A stretch of DNA of 64,000 nucleotides, from contig JAMWBK010000003.1 of the NCBI GenBank assembly GCA_029953675.1, forward strand, positions 124,001 through 188,000. The letters are read 5' to 3'. Positions 1 through 9,814 of the stretch are shown piece after piece; position 1 is the stretch's first letter; each line of letters opens with the position of its first letter. Both the position numbers and the translations under genes were made by a program. This DNA is from Rhodosorus marinus. Taxonomy: Eukaryota > Rhodophyta > Stylonematophyceae > Stylonematales > Stylonemataceae. The notes beneath the pieces were generated by a model. That model was not told the DNA's origin and did no database searches. It worked only from the letters and a program-made list of their open reading frames with translations.

Positions 1-89
1 TTAACCATCCGACAGAATCGATCTTACAAGCTCGAACCCTATCCATCCATTTCACAACTCCTCTGCTTTTGAAGTGGATGGGGTTAGGG

Positions 90-300
90 AAGAAGTGTTG
101 CATAGATGCTGCGATCAGCAGCAGGCAAGCGGTTATGCTTGAGGTGGGCATGGGGCATGCCCCAATGCTTGATGTCGGGATTTGGGTGGTTGCAGAAGTA
201 GGTGAGAAGTTCTCCTGGGGGGTCTTGTGAAAGCTGCTGCTTCTCAAGGAGCTGGTCCACCTTTATAATGAATTTCACTTCGATAACTCATTTTAATGGG
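90..300. repeat. dispersed repeat, copy A
   Basis: This segment matches about 7860-8120 over most of its length. The shared blocks, in order, are the palindrome GGGGCATGCCCC, a CGGGATT block, GCGAGAAG/GTGAGAAG, then CTTGTGAAA followed by GCTGCTGCTTCTCA, and ACCTTTRTAATGAA. Substitutions and small indels separate the copies, so they are old. Order and spacing are kept, which argues against chance. No terminal inverted repeats or coding capacity are visible; the class of element is unknown. Confidence 0.6.
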
Positions 301-468
301 GCATTCAATTTATTTTCATTACAGGACCGAACGTCAATATATTGTAGTATAATTGTATTAATGGCATATGGCAATGCCGCTATTTTTTCCTGAATATGAA
401 ATAAATGTACTCTGATGCAGACCAAATTTTTTTTGCGCACAGGCTGAATGATGCGCCCCAAGACCAAG

Positions 469-506
469 GGTCATCGGTCCTTTTTCTGGTCATCGGTCCT
501 TTTTCT
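469..506. repeat. 19-bp tandem repeat, two copies
   Basis: Two identical, adjacent copies of GGTCATCGGTCCTTTTTCT (469-487 and 488-506). Confidence 0.8.
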
Positions 507-572
507 ATCAGCATCGAATTGAGCCATTCAATTTCAATGCGCATGCCATTGCCCCATTGACCCCAGCTCTCC

Positions 573-595
573 AAGTTATGCCAGTGGCATAACTT
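573..595. repeat. perfect palindrome, 11-bp arms
   Basis: AAGTTATGCCA, one G, then TGGCATAACTT: a perfect inverted repeat with a one-base centre. It lies about 270 bases beyond dispersed repeat copy A. It could be a dimer-type protein-binding site or the relic end of a small mobile element; neither can be decided here. Confidence 0.6.
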
Positions 596-2002
596 ATGGG
601 ATCTACTTTCCCAAACTCACGCGCAGTCTAGGGTTACGATAGGCGGCTTGAGACAAATTCTGGCTGTGGGCAATGAAAACGTGAGAAGTGTTGGCTGGTA
701 ATATTGTTGGAAGGTCAGACAGGGTAGCGTAGTAAGAGTAAAAGAAGCCACCGAAGTCTGGAGAAATACGAATGAGGTCACGTACTTCTAACAAAAGGCA
801 ACTTGGCAGGGCCTTTTGCTTAGCAGTCCGAGGATTGGCCCCCTTTTTTCTGGAACACGCCGTTTTGAGGGGAGGAGGGCGTACCGTGGACGCAGTTTTT
901 AGCATCGCTTTCCCTTCGTGTAGGGCGCACAGGCTTCGGATCTTCTCCTACTTGAGGAGGTTTGCCACGTCGCCTCACTGCCTGGCTTCGCGAATCAGTA
1001 AAGAGAGAGCTAGACCCTCCGGACCATCACTAGGTTTCTTCGATGGAATGAGGAGAAAAGTTAAGCTTCGTTCATGGATCCTGTGGAGCTTCAGTCTGTT
1101 CGGGCGCACTCATCTGACAGTCCTCGTCCATGCGCATTGCTGGTTGCTCGGAGATCATCGATGAATCCCAATAGGTCTGCTTTGCGGAGAATTCTCAGGT
1201 TTCACCGCAGGAAGGCCGGATAATCGTTTTTCTGTTGCGTCATCAGGTGTGTCCATCGGTTCACAAGCAATCCAGGCTAGAACATGATCACAATTTAAAG
1301 GGACCCCAGGGATGACGGTGACGTGTAAGCACGCGGCCGTCATCACTGATCATGAAGCATCCAGCGATCGCTCGGGGAGCCATCAGCATTTTGCATGTAG
1401 AAAATCTATAGAATGGTATCTGTGCGTTATTAAAGGTATGGGGTCAGATTCCTGAGGAAACGAAGGATAATCAGAGAGAAACAAACTCAAAACGATATTT
1501 CGTTTGGAGATAAAAGTTCCGATGGAGCTTGTTTTGAAGTCTGGTAATCTGGCTAAAAGGACCGTGCTTTACTGTATCGGTTGAGCAGTTCGGAGACCTC
1601 TTCACGTTGAGCATATCCTCCTAAACACAGAAAAATCGCGCTGCTCAAGTGCCCATTGCAAACTGGGTCTCAACCCTCCTTCCCCTCACTTCCCTCAAGA
1701 AAAGACATATCCACGAAAAAACTAGCAAATCACGAGCTTCTCTGTCCGCTGACACTGGTCATATGATACTCCTCAGATCTAGTCTCGGAGACCAATCCTC
1801 AAAACCCACATATGAAAAACGCAAAAGGACCAACAGCTCACCCCCCCAAAAAGAAAAGCAACCCAAGAACTGACACCTTCCGCACGCAGCGAACCTTTGA
1901 ATTCAGCGAAAAAAGCTTGCATCCCTTTCAGAAGCGTACCGGAGAGGTACCATGGGCAGAACCGTCATCGCAGCAGCTAACGGACACACGTTCTATTTCA
2001 AT

Positions 2003-3196
2003 CTACATCTCCTCGGCTTGCGGCTGAACGTCCTCCATTACTTCAGCCGCAACTTCAGTCGCAGTGCTAGTGATTCCGCTAGGAGTCTTCTTCACGTCTT
2101 TGGAAGCCTGGAATTCCTTCATGGGCAGCATTGCTTCAATCGCCTCCAAGTGCTTAGAATCAAACATGGTTGCTTTGTCCCTTACAGAACCGCGAACTTC
2201 CAACCCGACGCTCTCCCTTTCAATTGCCTGTTCAGTGACAGGCGCCGGCTTGGGTGTTGAGTCGGTCACAGACGCAACGACCTCGTTCGTGGCCTCCGAC
2301 AAGCCAGCGTCGGCTGAGACCGCTGGTGTTGATTTAGCTGCCCCGGCCGTCTCCGCGGACTCCGACACTGGAATGTCAGCTTCTGTTGTGGTTGTGGTTG
2401 TGCTATCCGATGCAAGAGTCGCGCTGGTTGCGCTGAGTCCTGTGGTCAGCGGTTGTCCGTCCTCTCCAACGGGGACCTTGATTTCTTCCTTGGAAAGAAT
2501 AGTACCGTCCTTGGCCTTCTTGATACGCACGATCTTCTTCAATCTTACACGCTTGGACACTCTTCTGCCCGGGTCCTCAGCCCCGATTGCGGTAGCAGCT
2601 GTTCCATCCGCTGCTGCTGTCGCCTCACCGGAAGCTGCTGCTGTCGCCTCACCGGCAGCTGCTGCTGTCACAGCTGAGCCATCCACCTGAACACCCGCTT
2701 CGCCCGGCTCCCTGGTCGCCTCAGCGGAGCCCATGGCAGCTTCAGCAGCATTTACCGTCTCCGCAGCTGTATCCCGGGCCTCCAAGCTGATTTCGTTGAC
2801 GTCATCCACTGGCTTGGCGTCAAGATCATCTGCTAGGTCGTCTTCTGCACCAGCAGGCACTTTGCCAGCTCCATCCTCAGCAACCGCTGCGGCCTCGCCT
2901 TCGACAGTCTCAGCTCCAGCCACTACGTTCCCATCGACAGCTTCAGTCGGTTCCTCTAGTGTCACTCCGGTCGGTTCTACCGTAGTTTCCTCCGTTTCTG
3001 CAGGGATTTCTGCAGGGGTTTCTGAAGGGGTTTCTACTGGTACTTCAGCTGGAGTTTCAGTAGAGGTCTCTGCCATGATCTGAGTTGCCACTTCAGCGGC
3101 AGCTTCTTTCGCCTTCGCAGTTGTATCGACCTTCACATCGGGCTTCTTCTCCGGAGCCTTTTTGGGCACATCGTCTTTCCCAAGACATGCCCCCAT
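2003..3196 (-). CDS. acidic low-complexity protein with acylation-type N-terminus
   Basis: Single-exon frame of 397 residues beginning MGACLGK. Gly2 and Cys4 form the N-myristoylation plus palmitoylation pattern of proteins anchored to the inner face of membranes. Residues about 40-75 are a Glu-Thr-Pro-Ala repeat (xETPAEx units) and about 165-200 are an Ala/Gly-rich repeat (GEATAAA units). One basic patch around residues 205-235 (RVSKRVRLKKIVRIKKAK) breaks the acidic background and could bind nucleic acid or phospholipid. The last 60 residues have more normal composition. No enzyme domain is recognised and repeat-driven composition limits homology inference. The opposite strand also carries long open frames, an artefact of the repeats. 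The length, intact frame and sensible start make a real gene likely; function is unknown. Confidence 0.65.
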   Translation of the reverse strand: MGACLGKDDVPKKAPEKKPDVKVDTTAKAKEAAAEVATQIMAETSTETPAEVPVETPSETPAEIPAETEETTVEPTGVTLEEPTEAVDGNVVAGAETVEGEAAAVAEDGAGKVPAGAEDDLADDLDAKPVDDVNEISLEARDTAAETVNAAEAAMGSAEATREPGEAGVQVDGSAVTAAAAGEATAAASGEATAAADGTAATAIGAEDPGRRVSKRVRLKKIVRIKKAKDGTILSKEEIKVPVGEDGQPLTTGLSATSATLASDSTTTTTTEADIPVSESAETAGAAKSTPAVSADAGLSEATNEVVASVTDSTPKPAPVTEQAIERESVGLEVRGSVRDKATMFDSKHLEAIEAMLPMKEFQASKDVKKTPSGITSTATEVAAEVMEDVQPQAEEM

Positions 3197-5401
3197 CTTG
3201 ATCCTATACCTTAGTTACCCTATCCTCACAAACGATTCATCCAAATCGCTATAAACCGCGTCACCAGTGCTCCCCTTTCCCCTCACAGTCAGTCGATACC
3301 GACTTTTCTCGTGTCTTGCTGCTAGGCGCAAATGTAAAGTTCTGGCTCAACAAGTCAGAGTGCAACTATGACAGGTAGGTAATATTCTGTCATGGGGGTT
3401 GCCTAGATACCCGATCTGATTGCCGACCGGCAACTACCAATCTTATTATAGCACATCACGATTTCTCCATGTATCTCAACCCTCTCTAGAGCCACGTGGA
3501 ATGGAAGCATGGACTAATTCTTGGAGAAGCGTCCCAAACGGGAATCGCGTTCAAACGCAAAGGTCTTCCCCAATGGACCAACTCAGGGGGGTGAAAGAAT
3601 CAAGCTTCTATAGGCTAGTGATTGAACACATCTCATCGATTTTCAGATACCCCTAAGCAAAATGGCTGAACCATCGGAACTTGGCCTTGTGAACACGTTT
3701 AAAATTGCAAGGAATCGCATTGGGGAGTTTGCACCCCTGTAAGAACCCATACCCTTTCTCTTGATTGAATACTATCGCGAATGATTCCCAGGAGAGGGTT
3801 GGAAATTGCTGGTCTGTGTAGCCGTGGTTGCGGGAGAATATCTGCGTATTTTATCAGTTGCTCCTGGATTAACCAATAGATATCATATTATCGACTTTGT
3901 TTGATTTTTAGTGCTTTAGAGGCCGGGAGATGAACTCTTCTCTCACAGATAGCACTGGAACCGCAAGAAGGAAATTTCTCGTACCCCTCTTTTCGAGCAC
4001 GGCGCTCCGTTGTCCGTTGTTTCCTCGAATTGACCCTATGCTCTCAAAACCTGCGTTTTGGAACAACTTTTTGGAGTGTGGAAAATGCAGGGGGAGTGCA
4101 GTTTGACTTGTATTCAATCCGGGCGGTGAAAATGAGATCTTTCCCAGGGGGTCCCGGTCCTGACGGTAGTGCTGCTTTGAATTCAATCAGAAGGACGAGG
4201 AAAAAATAACAGTTAGGGTTTTTAGTAAAAATCGAGCTGACTGACTTAAAGCACTCTGGAAGCACATTCGGAATATTGTGGTTGCAATTGCTATTAAGGA
4301 CTTTTCTCCATTTTTTGTACTACTCGAAGCGCGCATCTGCACGTGCAAAAAAATTCCGCAACCGGATGCGAGTCCTTGGATTCGGGAATTTGGTTTAGAA
4401 ATATAACCTAGGAATGAAGATCGTTTTGAATAGATACGGGCATGTTCCCACCAAAAGTTGCGGACCGTTTCGCTGCTGACCAGCGGGCAGATGGAGGTGG
4501 TCGTAAGGTTGAGGCTGAACTGGTGCTTACAGACCATCCGCTTCCTAACGATGGGGTTTCTGGATCCAGACCCTTTTTTCTGAGCTAGGCAGCAACCGCT
4601 CTGGTTCTTCGTGTGACGAGAAAAAAATGAGCCACGATCGCACTCCAGTTGCAAATGATGCGACGGACACGGTCCACCAACTAGGTAGTTACGGCGGTTG
4701 AAAGCCAGACGGAACCCCTCAGACCGATTCTTCCAAGCCGTGGGGTAGGAGTCCTTATCCGGAACCTGGCGGCGGCTGATGAATATGCCAGCGCACGGGT
4801 TGAGGATGGAAGAAATATTGTTGCATATCCTCTGGGTCTACCCTAGTATCTGCGTTGAATTCTACCGTAGATGAAAAGAAGCACGGCATGTTCACTTTTT
4901 TTCTCATCGAGAGCTGAATTCGAGCAACCGAAGAGCTGGGCTGGCTCACCCTGCAACCAGTCTCATCAGGCGGGCAAGAGAAACGGACAGACGTGTCTAC
5001 AACGTATTTTCTCATCTGCGTGATGTATTTTCTGGGTTTCGGTTTTCAAATTTTGAACCCACCGGATAATCTCATTTATTTCTGAAAATCAATATTTTTT
5101 TGCAACGGTGAGAATCCGGCTGACAATGCTCATGTGTTCCATGCCCTTGACCCAGGAACGTAATTCTCTGAGATGGCCCGCATCGAAGTCCCCAACATGG
5201 GAACTGGACGCGATCGGGGCTTGCTGTGCAAGCTCTACACCTTGAGCACCTGGAACTGGGTTTTTTGGCAACAACCATCGACCGGACGCTAAGAGAACCT
5301 AAACAACCAGAACGACCCAGCTTTCAGACCTCTTCTAACTCTGCGCGGTCTAAAGGGGAAGGGACGAGGGGGCGGGCTGGAGGGCTCAGCTTTCTCGGAG
5401 A
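3197..5401. other. intergenic, no gene seen
   Basis: Between the divergently transcribed MGAC protein and Mad3-like genes. Frames of up to 155 codons occur on the minus strand (3908-4654), but they are compositionally random, lack motifs, and fall in the size range expected by chance. Promoters of both genes presumably lie here. Confidence 0.4.
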
Positions 5402-6644
5402 ATGGCAGAACCGGCACACATAAATGTGAAGGAATCGCCAAGGTGGGAGACATCGAAGGAAAACGTTCGACCGAGAGCGCAGGGGAGGGATCCCAAGCTC
5501 CTTGAGGCGGCGCTCAAGGCGAACCCGCTAAATAAACCGGAACTGCCGGAGCTCCCAGTCCCGGATGACTCACAGGATCCTCTCCAATTGTACTACGATT
5601 TCGTCTTGCGTGTCGAGCAGAGCCTTCCGGGAGGATGCAAGGAGCTCGTTGTGCTGCTTGAAGCCGTCACTAAAAAGTAGTTGCTCAAGCAAGGTTACTT
5701 CACCACTTTATCCGCATTCCCGAAGTTGACAGAAAACACACCTCTCGTATTCCATCAGGCTTGTTGTGCATGAGGAGTATAAAAACAGCGAAAAGAACGT
5801 ACGCCTGTGGCTTTCCTACGCAGACCTCATCCCAGACCCAAAGATCGCCTACGAGTACATGAAAACCAATGAAATTGGAACTGAGAATCCTTTTTTTTAC
5901 GAAGCGTGGGCTCTGGTCATGGAGGAACGGTAAGGACGGATCATTCCCGCAGGGAAACAGGGTCACGAAAATCAGTCTGAGAAATCGATTTCGCACCTCC
6001 CGTTTCCCTCATCGCTCAACACCAGTGGCGCCTTGAAGAAGGCAAACGAGCTGCTTTCAATTGGGTGCGCTCGGTTTGAAGGAAACACGCGTCTGGAGAG
6101 CTTGAGAGAGGGGTTCGATATTCGTGCCACTGAATCGTTGGCGCAGTCTCTTGCGGCTCATGACGATCGTGAAAGGTGAGAGGTGCCCTGCAGTGGCTGG
6201 TCAAAAAATTCTACGAAGTTGCATCTAAAAGTGTTTTGTTGTTGTCCTTTTTCCCACATCAATCCCAGGTCGTCCAGGGAGCGGGTCAACCGTCCTAGCA
6301 GTGTTCAACCTTCCGGGACAGGCAAAAGGACCCCAGGATTTACTGTCTTCACCGACGAACCCGGTTTTGATGCTGCATCGACAGAAGTGACCCGCCCTAC
6401 TTTCAGAACTATTCCAACCCAGAAAAGCTCGATCAAAGAAAACCGGGAGAAACCTGCGAAGTGGTCTGATAGAACCATGCCACAAACGCAAAGTTACCGA
6501 GCGACCTCTTCAACGCCACGGTCCAGCTCAATCGCTATATACACGGACGACCACCAGGTGCACCAAGTCTCCTCCACAAAAGAAAAAGAAAGTCCGAGAA
6601 GGCTACTATCAGAGATCAAACGCTCCAGTCGGTTCCTCCGCTAG
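5402..6644 (+). CDS. MAD3: Mad3/BubR1-like spindle checkpoint protein
   Basis: Four exons (5402-5676, 5759-5929, 6026-6175, 6269-6644) join in phase to 323 residues. The protein belongs to the Mad3/BUBR1 family, which with Mad2, Bub3 and Cdc20 forms the mitotic checkpoint complex that inhibits APC/C. Residues 15-26 contain WETSKENVRP, the N-terminal KEN box (19-21) in its usual context. Residues about 50-180 are the helical TPR domain. The tail holds, in order, an ABBA motif FTVFTDE (223-229), a second KEN box IKENREKPAKW (KEN 255-257) and a second ABBA-like motif IAIYTDD (287-293), matching the ABBA-KEN-ABBA cassette described for MadBub proteins. No kinase or pseudokinase domain follows, so it is Mad3-like rather than BUB1-like. 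The start is the first ATG before the KEN box. Another C-terminal exon downstream cannot be excluded, and I could not place a Bub3-binding GLEBS motif. Confidence 0.85.
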
Positions 6645-7656
6645 CAACCAGAACAAGCTACGGATCTGCTTCCAATGGTGGTGTTCCAACCCAACTCCGG
6701 ATAGCTGTACAGTCAGGACCACTTGTCAACAGACGTGGTCGAGAACAAATAAGTTTAGTTTCAAGGATAACTAAAGATTAGTCTCAGAAACAAGCAAAAT
6801 AGCATTCATCGCGCTTCCTAAGGCACTTAATTTCTTCTTTGTCGTTAGTTGATAGCTGTTGTCCACGCCTTGCACCCGCACAAGAGACTGCCCCAGCTCC
6901 TTGCGTGGATCACCTAAAAACCACCCCCTCGTGTGGCCATCGGTGCCGAACTGCCGCTAAACGCGCCATGCTTCATCGCTCCAAATTTACCCAGCGAATT
7001 TATCGATCGTTGACGATGAATCCTTTCTATTGCAACGAGTCAGAGGTTGACCAGGCGGTCTGCACCTAAGTCGCCAGGCTGCATGCACAGGCCTCGAGTT
7101 CAGCTTAACAGGGCAATAATCAGCACTGCTCGGGATACAGTGCTGTTCCACCGATTGTATGCAACGGTCTCCCTGACGTCCGCCTCCAGGGAGTTAGTTT
7201 GAAGAAACCAGACATGGGTAGAGACGGCTGGGACCGGTCTCAAGCTGCGCAGCGTCTGGTAAGCAACTCACACGCAAAAAAATCGGGTTCTGATCATTAC
7301 ATTCAAAGAACCTCCTCAGCTGTACATCAGCGAAGTACGGCATCAGCGGACAAAACGGAAGGCGAAACTCAACACCATTCGACTGCATCTTTGTACAGTG
7401 TTTATACGTGGAACTTCCATTGCTCATGGCTCTTGTACAATCCTCGACTTCGGCCGCGAGGAACCCAGCAGCTGAAGAATTTACGTAATTTCGAAAAAAC
7501 GAAATCCATCTGGCAAGCAGTAGGCATTTCAAAATCTGTCCAATCGACCATGAACTCCTCTCGGCATATCAGGTACAGTGTCGAAGTTTTCCCGACGACC
7601 TCATCAAAAAAGTTGTTCAAAAACATCTTATCGCTGCCAGGAAACTGCGATCCGCA

Positions 7657-7704
7657 CCCATAGAGTCATCCAACCACAAACCCATAAAGTCATCCAACCA
7701 CAAG
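7657..7704. repeat. 24-bp tandem repeat, two copies
   Basis: Two adjacent units (7657-7680 and 7681-7704) of CCCATARAGTCATCCAACCA plus CAAR, differing at two positions, with a short third partial copy after them. Confidence 0.7.
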
Positions 7705-7859
7705 CCCACAGTGGTGCAGGCTTGACAATTAATAGAAGACATCGAGTCTCGACAAGGCTTGGTACACGCCCCCCCCCCACCAAGTGGACAACCCTGGCAA
7801 TTTCATGCGTATCCCGACCTCTGAGAGATCATTGATCTGCTTGCTGTCCCAAAAAAACC

Positions 7860-8120
7860 AGTGAAGCATTGCCAAATAGTACTGCGTGCGTTCAGTGTAC
7901 GAATGAATGACCGAATAATTCCAATGGGCACGGGGCATGCCCCATAGGGCCCATTAGCAAGCCATATCGCCCCTTTCAACCTTGTCGTAAGCGGGATTCG
8001 GATGAGCCAATGATTGCGACTTGGAAGCGAGAAGCCAGTCTGGGCCTTGTGAAAAGCTGCTGCTTCTCACGAAGCAGACCTACCTTTGTAATGAAGTTCA
8101 GCTGAATAAGTCAATTTTGA
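7860..8120. repeat. dispersed repeat, copy B
   Basis: Second copy of the element seen at 90-300, same orientation, including the GGGGCATGCCCC palindrome (near 7937) and the GCTGCTGCTTCTCA block (near 8055). The two copies flank the MGAC protein and Mad3-like genes. Confidence 0.6.
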
Positions 8121-8463
8121 ACAGGAACTTTTTTTCCTTACCCTCTAGCGAGGTGCCCCATTGCCCCCTCGGAGGGCCACCTCGGAATAATTTTGGTGCG
8201 ACCAATTCTTAATTAGAGTAGCACCACGTTTACGTAGCTCATGCCAAGTCAGTGGTCAGATCACCTGAATCAGGTGTTGAAGAGGCCATTTGATGTTGTC
8301 GGAATATGCTGTGGAAGAAAGCAAGGGAACTGGACATCGGTCAGTTCGATGGAGTAGATTTGCGCTTAGAGGAAGGGAGAAGTGGGTGATTAGAATTTGC
8401 AGAGCAGGAGGAGAGATAATAAGGTACAGTGAATTCGTTGCAAGTAGGTTTGGGGCAACAGAG

Positions 8464-9814
8464 ATGGCTGTTTTGTTGGGTTTTGTTGGGAGTTTGGCGG
8501 TGAATGAGAGAGGTCGCGGGGTTAGAATGAGGAAGAGGTGGAGGAGGAAGAGGGCTACAAGGGTGATGTGCACGAGTGAGAAGGGAGATGACGGGGACCG
8601 GGAGAGCGTGGATTTTGGTGGTTTGGTTCCGAGCAAGAAGTTTTCTGAAATGGAGGATGAATACCTGGAAGAAAATCCGCTCTTCGACTTGATATCAAAG
8701 GTCCCACCTCCAGAGCTTGTTGCGAGGTGAGTTATCGACAACACCATGATTCTGACAAGAGGCCGTTAACGAGCAGTGCTGACTCATTTTCTTGCGGGTG
8801 GGCTGCGCCTTCGGTACACAGGTTTAATAGAAGCTCGCCTCCAGAAGTACAAGCTGCGTTTAGAACGACTCTGATGGAAATGATTGGCTCACTTCCGAGC
8901 GCAATGTTTCCCGTTCAAGTTCGAACATTGACCAACAATGTTGTCCAGCTCATGCAGACATGCATCATGACAGGCTACATGTTCAGAAGCGCCCAGTATC
9001 GATTGTCTCTTATCAAAAGCTTGAATCGGTCAGCTCTTGAAGGGCACGTGGAGCCCGCTGAGGTGGACATTATAGGAGCCTCATTGGTTTCTGAGGAGAC
9101 TGGTGGTTCACTTGAGGCTGAGGTGAGGAATCGGAATCCGCACACACACGCACAGCCGGAGATACCAGAAAATCCGTTGTGTTGTCGTTCTGGGCTTCTG
9201 GGGCTTTGTTGTTGAAAAGGAAAGCGAGAAAGGAGACCTGATGGACATTGGTTTTTGTATTCTATGTCGTCTTTTTGGGTGCTTTGCTGTACGTGGCTTG
9301 TTCTAAGATAAAAGCCCAGGAGTATGTAGATTCATTGAGGAGCGAGGTCGAGGTTCTCAAGTCTGAGATTTCACGATATAGAACATTAGAGGAGTCGACT
9401 AGTGGGAATCTCACAAACGAGCTGACCGGGTACCTCACGAGTTTAGATTCAAGTGCTCTCTCGGAAATGACTAACAGCGCTGGCGTAGAGGTCATTGATG
9501 CAATGCGGAAGCTTATTGATGGTGTACTTGGAAAGCAGATAAACCCTTCTGATCCGGTTGAGACTAGTCTCAACGAGCTCGGTGAGCGGCATAGCAAAAC
9601 CATGCTGGGATTAGCTCCGGGATGTAGAGAACAAGAACTCAAGTGCCATCCTGGTTTTCCCTTTTCGTGCACAATTTCTTATCTCCGGCGCTGGCCCTTT
9701 TCAATCACGATAGCGACACTTCTGCTTTTCAACATGGTCTCTGGTTACTTCCTCAAAGAGGCTGAAGTTCGCTATAACCTCGATAAGGATATTGGCTTAC
9801 GTTCGTCGACATGA
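8464..9814 (+). CDS. plastid DUF760 family protein
   Basis: Four exons (8464-8726, 8822-9122, 9320-9581, 9714-9814) join in phase to 308 residues. DUF760 proteins occur in cyanobacteria and plastids; their biochemical role is not established. The first repeat-like half follows the transit region: FNRSSPPEVQAAFRTTLMEM, then LPSAMFPVQ and MTGYMFRSAQYRL. The second half has VDSLRSEVEVLKSE (coiled coil), YLTSLDSSALSEMT, VIDAMRKLIDGVL and finally LLLFNMVSGYFLKEAEVRY, which mirrors the first half's GYMFRSAQYRL. Residues 1-40 are basic and poor in acidic residues, fitting a chloroplast transit peptide. I chose ATG 8464 over an in-frame ATG at 8290 because it puts the basic segment at the N-terminus; the longer form is possible. 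Confidence 0.85.

Larger units (their letters stand above)
1..2002. other. gene-free left edge
   Basis: No reading frame here has a recognisable family motif. The stretch holds a diverged dispersed repeat (about 90-300), a 19-bp tandem repeat and a palindrome, listed separately. From about 600 to 2000 I see only short frames on both strands and no RNA gene. Confidence 0.5.
6645..8463. other. intergenic with repeats
   Basis: No gene assigned. A protein-like frame of about 50 codons ends near 7727 and could be a further exon of the upstream checkpoint gene, but I could not connect it by a convincing splice. The stretch also holds a 24-bp tandem repeat and dispersed repeat copy B. Confidence 0.35.

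Noticed and set aside
2064-2690. 208-codon plus-strand frame
   Set aside because: Antisense to the MGAC protein; it is open because the Ala/Glu-rich repeats leave few stop codons on the other strand.
3908-4654. Two minus-strand frames of 92 and 155 codons
   Set aside because: Random composition, no motif, different frames, within chance length.
7199-7663. 154-codon plus-strand frame after the Mad3-like gene
   Set aside because: No GLEBS, kinase or other motif, and no good splice connection to the upstream gene.
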